A DNA stretch of 20,960 nucleotides, from positions 1 to 20,960 of the forward strand of contig DATCVA010000367.1 in the NCBI GenBank assembly GCA_036567205.1. The letters run 5' to 3'. Below are positions 14,672 through 20,960 of the stretch, piece after piece. The notes under the pieces were generated by a model. The model was not told where the DNA came from and ran no database searches. It saw only the letters and a list, made by a program, of their open reading frames with translations. Each line of letters begins with the position of its first letter. The stretch's first letter is position 1. The translations under genes were made by a program, and so were the position numbers. Source of the DNA: DATCVA01 sp036567205 (GTDB taxonomy: Bacteria > Pseudomonadota > Gammaproteobacteria > Burkholderiales > Burkholderiaceae_B).

Positions 14672-15312
14672 TCAGCGAATAATACGGCTGCCAACCAGCC
14701 GCGTAAGGCATTGGAAACCCGGATTGCCTTCGCGTTGATGAACTCGTCGCGCGTAATAACGGCAACTTCGACTGCCTTGCTGTCGATCAAGGCCTGACGC
14801 TGGACTCCTGGTAATAAGCCGCATTGCAAGGGCGGGGTTACCCAGACGCCGGCTGAATTCAATATATACACATTAGTGCGGCTGCCTTCGCATACTTCAT
14901 TTTGTTGATTGCAAAAGACGATATCGAAAAACGAATTGTTTTGGGCAAGCCAGGCTGAAGCCTTATCGTACCAGGGGCGCCGGGTGGTTTTATGTTGCAG
15001 CTGGAATGGTTCGGTCTTGATTGGCGTGGAATTAAGGCGGATCAAGACCGGAGCTGGTGTGGCGGGTAGCGGGTCGGCCTCTAGCCGGTACTGCCCGTCG
15101 GCATCAAGCAACAGGCGCAAACGATAGGTGTTGTCAGGGCTTAAAACGCTTGCGTCCCGAGCAATGGCCCTGACCAACGGATCGCCTGGCCAGACAAACC
15201 CCAACTGCGCACACGAGCGTTGCAGGCGTTGCAGGTGCCAGTCGAGCAGGGGCAGGGTATTGCCCGGCTCAACCCGCATGGTTTCAATCAGTTGGACTGG
15301 CGGAGTGTTCAT
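14662..15312 (-). CDS. pabC: Aminodeoxychorismate lyase-like class IV aminotransferase fold protein
   Basis: This 216-residue PLP enzyme of fold type IV probably converts 4-amino-4-deoxychorismate to p-aminobenzoate and pyruvate for folate synthesis. K108 in QHKTTRRPWYD is the PLP lysine. E142 in NEVCEGSRTNVYIL and the phosphate-binding PPLQCGLLPGVQRQALI and VSNALRGW segments complete the site. It is shorter than stand-alone PabC of E. coli (about 270) and resembles the lyase domain found fused to PabB in some bacteria, so a separate PabB partner is expected elsewhere. Its ATG overlaps the uvrA stop codon (ATGA, 15309-15312), implying translational coupling, with AAGGCAGG upstream as ribosome site. 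A branched-chain or D-amino-acid transaminase is a less likely alternative. Confidence 0.82.
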   Translation of the reverse strand: MNTPPVQLIETMRVEPGNTLPLLDWHLQRLQRSCAQLGFVWPGDPLVRAIARDASVLSPDNTYRLRLLLDADGQYRLEADPLPATPAPVLIRLNSTPIKTEPFQLQHKTTRRPWYDKASAWLAQNNSFFDIVFCNQQNEVCEGSRTNVYILNSAGVWVTPPLQCGLLPGVQRQALIDSKAVEVAVITRDEFINAKAIRVSNALRGWLAAVLFADQP

Positions 15313-18300
15313 GCCGCGCCTGCCTTCATAAAGGCGCTTAGCACGTCCCCGGTATGCGAGCGCGCCTTGAGCGCCATGACTTCTTCCGGAGATCCCGCAG
15401 CAACCAGCCTTCCTCCGCCGGTTCCGCCTTCGGGTCCCATGTCAAGCACCCAGTCGGCTTCGGCAATGACGTCCAGATTATGTTCTATGACGACGACGGT
15501 ATTGCCCGCCTCGACCAGCCGGTGCAGCACATGGGTCAGCTTTTCGACATCGGCCATTGATAGACCGACCGTGGGTTCATCCAGTACATACAAGGTATGC
15601 GGAATGCGAGAGGCCCGTCCGGTGGTGATGACGCCATCGGTAAGGCGCGCCTTGGTTAGTTCGGTTACCAGTTTGATGCGCTGGGCTTCGCCGCCTGACA
15701 GCGTGGGAGAGGGTTGCCCCAGTGTTAAATAGCCTAGCCCCACGTCTTGCATCAAACGCAGAGGCCGCGAAATCCTTGAGTGGGCCGCAAAGTACTCAAT
15801 GGCATCATCGACTTCCAGCTTCAGGACTTCGCCGGCGCTTTTCTCGCGCCATTTGACGTTGAGCGTGTCGCGATTAAAGCGTTCGCCGGCGCAGGCGTCG
15901 CAAAGAACCTTAACGTCGGGCAGAAAGCTCATTTCGATCGTGCGCAGACCTTGCCCTTCGCAAATGGGGCAGCGTCCTTCCCCTGTATTGAATGAGAAGC
16001 GTGCCGCACCCCAGCCGCGAATACGTGCGTCGCGGGTGTCGGCAAATAACTTGCGCACATCGTTCCAGAACCCCACGTACGTGGCCGGGCAGGAGCGTGG
16101 TGTTTTACCTATAGGCGCCTGATCGACCTCCAGTACCCGGTCGATCTGTTCCCAACCGGTAATTTCAACGCAGCCTTGCCAGGCCGGAGCTTTGCGCTGA
16201 GACACTGCGTAGGCCAGATTATCCAGCAAGACTTCGCGCGCCAGCGTGGATTTGCCTGAACCGGAGACGCCGGTTACGACACTTAGTCGGCCTATGGGTA
16301 TGCGTGCATCGACGTTGTGCAAATTATGAAGGTGGGCGCCTTTGATTTCCAGCATTGGCGTGTCGGCGGTAATGGGGCGCCTTGCCTGTAATGGATGATG
16401 TAGCGGATGCTTGAGATATTTGCCGGTAACTGATGCAGGACTGTCGATTATGTCTTGTGCCGTGCCCTGAGCCACTACCTGGCCGCCGCGAACCCCCGCG
16501 CCCGGGCCAATGTCGATAATGTGCGTTGCACGGCGTATGGTGTCTTCGTCGTGTTCAACAACCACCAGTGTGTTGCCATTGCCTTCGAGTTTAGCCAGCG
16601 CATCGAGCAAGATACGGTTGTCGCGGGGATGCAGCCCGATGGTGGGTTCATCCAGCACATAACACACTCCTTGCAAATTAGAGCCCAGTTGGGCGGCCAG
16701 CCTGATACGCTGGGCTTCGCCGCCCGACAGGGTGGGCGCCGCGCGATCGAGTGCAAGGTAACCCAAGCCGACTTCATGCATAAAATTCAGCCGGCCGCGA
16801 ATCTCTGTAAGAATATCGCGGGCGATTTCGGCTTCGCGCCCCTGACTTATCAGCGCGGTAAAAAAGGTTTGCGCTTCAGATACTGAAAGGCCCGCCAACT
16901 GAGCAATGGAGCGGTCGCGCCAGACAAACGCACGAGCCATGGGGTTGAGCCGCTCGCCGTGGCAGCTTTGGCATGTCGTGGCATTGCCTTCGTACCAGGC
17001 ATTCCAGGCTGTTTCTTCGCCGGTTTGTTCGGCATCGAATCCGGCTAGTTGCAATCCGGTTCCAAAGCAACTGGTGCACCAGCCATGTTTGGAGTTGTAC
17101 GAGAACATGCGCGGATCTGGTTCTGGAAAGCTGGTGCCGCAACTGGGGCAGGCGCGCTTGACCGAAAAATGCAGTTGTTGCGCGCCATCGTTCAGCCCCG
17201 CTTCACGCCGTTCGTCGATCGAAGACTCGCCAGGCTCGGTAAGTTGCAGCAGTACGCTCAGGCTGCCATGACCGTGCTCGAGCGCACTGCGTACCGCTTC
17301 GCGCAGCACGGCTTCGTGCCGGGCATCGACCACCAGGTCGGCGACGGGCAGTTCTATCGTATGTTCTTTATAACGATCCAGACGTGGCCAGGGCGTTACC
17401 GGTATGAACTGACCGTCGACCCGCAAATGGGTATGGCCTTTGCTGCCCGCCCATTTGGCCAGATCGGTGTAATAGCCCTTGCGCGCAGAGACCAATGGCG
17501 CCAGCACGCCAATATGTTGACCTTTGTGGTCGCGCAACAGCTGGGCCACAATTTGTTCGGCTTTTTGCGGTTCGACAGCGACATGGCAGGTGGGACACAT
17601 TTGCGTGCCCAGCTTAACGTAAAGCAGACGCAGAAAATGATGGATTTCGGTCATGGTGGCGACCGTCGATTTTCGGCCGCCCCGGCTGGTGCGCTGTTCG
17701 ATCGCGACCGTGGGCGGAATGCCATAAATGGCATCTACGTCGGGTTTTCCGGCGGGCTGCACTATGGCGCGGGCATAGGCATTTAGCGACTCGAGATAGC
17801 GGCGCTGGCCTTCGTTAAACAGGATGTCGAAGGCCAGCGTCGATTTGCCCGAGCCTGACACTCCTGTAATAACAGTAAATGTGTCGCGCGGGATCGATAC
17901 ATTGATGCCTTTCAGATTGTGTTCGCGCGCATTCAGGATATCGATGCTGTTCGCTCGCCCTCGATGTTGGCCAATAACCGTTTGCAGCGGTGTCCCTGCA
18001 TCGTCCTGGTAGTTCGCGAGAGGTTCGGCAAGTTGTCTGGCCTGATGCGATTGGGCCTCGTACACGATGGCGCTGGTGTAGTCCTTCAATGCCTGGCCGG
18101 TATGCGAAGCGCTGTTGTTCATGAGATCTTGCGGCGTACCGATGCCCGTTACCTGGCCGCCGGCATCACCGCCTTCCGGACCAAGGTCTATCACCCAGTC
18201 CGCTGCGCGTATGACATCCAGATTGTGCTCTATGATCAGCAGGGAATGTCCGGCCGCCAACAGTTTTCGAAAGGCTCGCATAAGGCGGGCGACATCGTCA

Positions 18301-20960
18301 AAGTGCAGGCCGGTCGTGGGCTCATCGAATAAAAACAAGCTGCCTTTTTTTGAAACCCTGGCTGACGATATGCCCGTACGCGCCGCCGCGGCCAGATGCC
18401 CGGCGAGTTTGAGCCGCTGAGCCTCGCCCCCCGACAGGGTCGGAACGGGTTGTCCCAGCCGTACGTATTCGAGTCCTACATCGGCCAGCGGCGCCAGGCC
18501 GTATTGCACGTCGCGTAAACCGCTAAAGAAACTCAGTGCTTCGCTGATAGTCATTTCGAGCACTTCGTCGATTGAAGCGCTGCGGCCCAGATGCTCGACG
18601 CGGACCTCCAGGATTTCCGGGCGGAATCGTTTGCCGTCGCAGTCGGGGCAGCGCAAGTAAACATCCGACAGGAATTGCATTTCGACGTGTTCAAAGCCGG
18701 TGCCGCCGCAGGTCGGGCAACGTCCATCGCCGGTGTTAAAGCTGAAGGTGCCCGCCGTGTAGCCCCTTTCTTTAGAGACGCTGGCTTGCGCAAAGAGCTT
18801 GCGAATAGCGTCGAAGGCACCTACATAACTGGCCGGGTTGGATCGGGCCGTTTTGCCGATGGGGCTTTGGTCGACCATGACCACGTCGGCAATTTGCTCT
18901 GCGCCTAAAAGATGCCGGTGCTCTCCGGGAGCTTCAGTGGGCTTGCCTTTTTGCTTGAGTATGGCCGGATAGAGGACGTCCTGGATTAAGGTGGATTTGC
19001 CCGAGCCCGAGACTCCGCTGATGCACACCAGGCGTCCCAGCGGAATAGAAACGGAAATGTTCTTGAGGTTATTGGCCGTAACGTCTTCGAGCAGCAGTCT
19101 GGGGGTGCCGGGAGCCACCGGCATGGGGCGCGGGGCTTCGACATGCATGCGTCCTCCCAGGTAGTTGCCGGTCAGTGTATTGGCGTTGCGCAATTGAGCC
19201 GGGGTGCCGTCAAAGACGATCTGGCCGCCGCGCTCGCCTGGCCCGGGGCCGATGTCCAGAATTCGGTCAGCCGCAATCATGACTTGCGGGTCGTGTTCGA
19301 CCACGACCAGAGTGTTGCCGTTGTGGCGTAGCCGGTGCATGACTTCGACGACGCGATGCATGTCGCGCGGATGCAGGCCAATTGAAGGCTCGTCCAATAC
19401 GAACAAGGTATTGACAAGCGAGGTGCCCAGGGCCGTGGTGAGATTAATACGCTGGACTTCGCCGCCGGACAAGGTGCGGCTTTGGCGGTCGAGCGACAAA
19501 TAGCCCAGACCGACGTCGCATAAAAATTTCAGGCGTGTACGGACCTCGTTTAGCAGCAGATCTATGGCTGCGTCCAGGGCAACGCCAAAACTTATGTCGT
19601 TAAAAAATGTGCGGACCCTATCCAAAGGCAAACGCATCAGGTCGTGAATGCCCAGGCCGGGAAGAGCATTGAGCTGCTCGCGCGACCAGTGGGCATGTAC
19701 GGGCATGAATCGTGGATAGGCATCCTGATCGGAGCCCAGCGTATCGCCCAGCCGCCACAGCGTGGCATCGGGCTTCAGGCGCGATCCGCCGCAGGCGGGG
19801 CAAGGCGTATAGCTGCGGTATTTGGACAGCAAGACGCGGACATGCATTTTGTAGGCTCGTGATTCGAGCCAATCGAAGAAGCGCTGTGCCCCGTACCACT
19901 GCGTTTTCCACGCATTGTTGCCGCCTTTCCAGTCGGGTGTGCCGCCAATCACCCATTCTTTTTCAGAGTCGCTGAGCTGGCTCCAGGGTGTATCGAGGCG
20001 GATGCCGGCCCGGGGAGCGTATTGTTCCATTTCAGCCTGGCATTCTTTGTAGCTATTGGTTTGCCAGGGTTTAATCGCGCCTTCGCGCAGGGTCTTTTTT
20101 TCGTCGGGAATGACCAGGCCGTAATCGATGCCCATGACGCGTCCAAAGCCGCGGCATGATTCGCACGCGCCCAGGGGCGAGTTGAACGAAAATGTGCTGG
20201 GCAGCGCAGTGGTGTATTCAATATTGCAGGCTGCGCAATGCAGGCGATCGCTGAAGCGCCATACGGTTTCTTCTTCCTGGCCGTCGGTCGAGGCATAAAT
20301 GGCGACGTGTCCATCGCCTTGTTTGAGGGCCGCGTCCAGCGCTTCCATGACACGTTCCGGTTCGGCGTTGCCAAAGCGGAAGCGGTCTTGAATAACATGT
20401 AGAACCCGCAGGGTCTCGGGCTTGGTGGCACGCTTGCCTTTGCCTTTGGGCGGGCTTGGTGCACGGGTAATGGCTTCTTCGTGATGGATCCGTGTATAGC
20501 CCTGCTGGTCCAGAAAGCCGCGCACTTCGTCTTCGGTGTAATTGGCTGGAATGACGATGGGAAATGTAATGACCAGCCGTGGATCAGTCGGTTGTGTGCG
20601 TTGCGCCAGCTGCTGTTGAATGGACTGTGCGCTATCGCGTTCAACTTTAGCGCCACAGCACTGACAATACAGAGAACCCAGGCGAGCGTACAGTAGCTTC
20701 AGATGATCGTTAAGCTCGGTCATGGTGCCCACCGTGCTGCGCGAGTTTCGTACCGGGTTGACCTGATCAATGGCAATGGCCGGCAAAATGCCTTCAATGC
20801 GATCTACCTGGGGTTTGTCCATGCGGTCCAGAAACTGGCGTGCGTAGGGCGAGAAAGTTTCCACATAGCGGCGCTGCCCCTCGGCGTATAGCGTGTCGAA
20901 TGCCAGGGAACTCTTGCCGGACCCGGATACGCCCGTTAAGACGAGTAGTTCGCCCGTATT
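15309..20960 (-). CDS. uvrA: Tandem-duplicated UvrA excinuclease subunit (N-terminus beyond window)
   Basis: The frame runs through the right edge, giving 1883 visible residues and probably lacking only about 20 at the N-terminus. That is twice the usual UvrA (about 940). It contains four ABC cores in head-to-tail order. The Walker A GVSGSGKS motifs lie near 20911-20936, 18992-19020, 17842-17871 and 16248-16274. The LSGGE signatures lie near 19452-19472, 18420-18443, 16710-16732 and 15683-15705. The Walker B/D-loops are DEPSIGLHP, DEPTTGLHF, DEPTIGLHP and DEPTVGLSM, with VEHD or IEHN H-loops. Cys pairs typical of UvrA zinc modules occur in both halves (CPTCGGTGFEH...CPDCDGKRF and CPICEGQGLRT...CDACAGERF), as does a region in the position of the UvrB-binding domain. 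The halves join near 17900-18060. It should act in nucleotide-excision repair as a covalent UvrA dimer. Similar long UvrA proteins are known in betaproteobacteria, usually beside a normal uvrA elsewhere. Confidence 0.93.
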   Translation of the reverse strand, partial: NTGELLVLTGVSGSGKSSLAFDTLYAEGQRRYVETFSPYARQFLDRMDKPQVDRIEGILPAIAIDQVNPVRNSRSTVGTMTELNDHLKLLYARLGSLYCQCCGAKVERDSAQSIQQQLAQRTQPTDPRLVITFPIVIPANYTEDEVRGFLDQQGYTRIHHEEAITRAPSPPKGKGKRATKPETLRVLHVIQDRFRFGNAEPERVMEALDAALKQGDGHVAIYASTDGQEEETVWRFSDRLHCAACNIEYTTALPSTFSFNSPLGACESCRGFGRVMGIDYGLVIPDEKKTLREGAIKPWQTNSYKECQAEMEQYAPRAGIRLDTPWSQLSDSEKEWVIGGTPDWKGGNNAWKTQWYGAQRFFDWLESRAYKMHVRVLLSKYRSYTPCPACGGSRLKPDATLWRLGDTLGSDQDAYPRFMPVHAHWSREQLNALPGLGIHDLMRLPLDRVRTFFNDISFGVALDAAIDLLLNEVRTRLKFLCDVGLGYLSLDRQSRTLSGGEVQRINLTTALGTSLVNTLFVLDEPSIGLHPRDMHRVVEVMHRLRHNGNTLVVVEHDPQVMIAADRILDIGPGPGERGGQIVFDGTPAQLRNANTLTGNYLGGRMHVEAPRPMPVAPGTPRLLLEDVTANNLKNISVSIPLGRLVCISGVSGSGKSTLIQDVLYPAILKQKGKPTEAPGEHRHLLGAEQIADVVMVDQSPIGKTARSNPASYVGAFDAIRKLFAQASVSKERGYTAGTFSFNTGDGRCPTCGGTGFEHVEMQFLSDVYLRCPDCDGKRFRPEILEVRVEHLGRSASIDEVLEMTISEALSFFSGLRDVQYGLAPLADVGLEYVRLGQPVPTLSGGEAQRLKLAGHLAAAARTGISSARVSKKGSLFLFDEPTTGLHFDDVARLMRAFRKLLAAGHSLLIIEHNLDVIRAADWVIDLGPEGGDAGGQVTGIGTPQDLMNNSASHTGQALKDYTSAIVYEAQSHQARQLAEPLANYQDDAGTPLQTVIGQHRGRANSIDILNAREHNLKGINVSIPRDTFTVITGVSGSGKSTLAFDILFNEGQRRYLESLNAYARAIVQPAGKPDVDAIYGIPPTVAIEQRTSRGGRKSTVATMTEIHHFLRLLYVKLGTQMCPTCHVAVEPQKAEQIVAQLLRDHKGQHIGVLAPLVSARKGYYTDLAKWAGSKGHTHLRVDGQFIPVTPWPRLDRYKEHTIELPVADLVVDARHEAVLREAVRSALEHGHGSLSVLLQLTEPGESSIDERREAGLNDGAQQLHFSVKRACPSCGTSFPEPDPRMFSYNSKHGWCTSCFGTGLQLAGFDAEQTGEETAWNAWYEGNATTCQSCHGERLNPMARAFVWRDRSIAQLAGLSVSEAQTFFTALISQGREAEIARDILTEIRGRLNFMHEVGLGYLALDRAAPTLSGGEAQRIRLAAQLGSNLQGVCYVLDEPTIGLHPRDNRILLDALAKLEGNGNTLVVVEHDEDTIRRATHIIDIGPGAGVRGGQVVAQGTAQDIIDSPASVTGKYLKHPLHHPLQARRPITADTPMLEIKGAHLHNLHNVDARIPIGRLSVVTGVSGSGKSTLAREVLLDNLAYAVSQRKAPAWQGCVEITGWEQIDRVLEVDQAPIGKTPRSCPATYVGFWNDVRKLFADTRDARIRGWGAARFSFNTGEGRCPICEGQGLRTIEMSFLPDVKVLCDACAGERFNRDTLNVKWREKSAGEVLKLEVDDAIEYFAAHSRISRPLRLMQDVGLGYLTLGQPSPTLSGGEAQRIKLVTELTKARLTDGVITTGRASRIPHTLYVLDEPTVGLSMADVEKLTHVLHRLVEAGNTVVVIEHNLDVIAEADWVLDMGPEGGTGGGRLVAAGSPEEVMALKARSHTGDVLSAFMKAGAA

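Noticed and set aside
17049..17786. 245-residue plus-strand open frame
   Set aside because: It is antisense to the second half of uvrA and arises from the GC-rich codon pattern of that gene.

Overview
The window looks like chromosomal DNA of a betaproteobacterium, most likely of the Alcaligenaceae (Bordetella, Pusillimonas, Castellaniella or a relative). The evidence is moderately GC-rich coding sequence, a Bug-family (TctC-like) periplasmic receptor typical of that family, GcvA-type LysR and IclR regulators, and a tandem-duplicated UvrA. The genus cannot be fixed by reading alone. Coding density is high. No gene-free stretch exceeds 300 bases, and I see no tRNA, rRNA, CRISPR array or transposase gene.

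Layout from left to right. (1) 1-276 holds the 3' end of an unidentified plus-strand gene and a hairpin. (2) 277-3238 (minus) encodes glutaryl-CoA dehydrogenase and a ThDP-dependent acetolactate-synthase-like enzyme. They are read away from a divergent LysR regulator (3378, plus), and the shared intergenic region carries nested inverted repeats. A secreted gamma-glutamyltransferase follows LysR. (3) 6140-9356 is a compact unit: a Bug-type solute receptor (minus), a divergent IclR regulator (plus) and a fumarylacetoacetate-hydrolase-family enzyme (plus). Two near-identical palindromes with the core TTCCGTNTNACGGAA lie one in front of the receptor/regulator pair and one in front of the hydrolase, which suggests a local IclR regulon. 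(4) 9421-12668 (minus) carries pdxH, a flavin reductase, an L-2-hydroxyglutarate-dehydrogenase-like flavoprotein and purU, with a strong bidirectional terminator between purU and the hydrolase. (5) 12728-13752 is a ChaC gamma-glutamylcyclotransferase gene enclosed by two inverted copies of a roughly 110-bp repeat whose own ends are inverted repeats. (6) 13844-20960 holds tcdA (plus), converging on pabC and a giant tandem uvrA (both minus, ATGA overlap). uvrA runs off the right edge.

Most genes are housekeeping or ordinary accessory metabolism. The least expected structures are the roughly 110-bp MITE-like repeat family (two clear copies around chaC and a probable third degenerate copy that starts at the iclR stop codon), the paired IclR palindromes, and the UvrA polypeptide with four ATPase cores. 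I see no wholly new multi-gene system.
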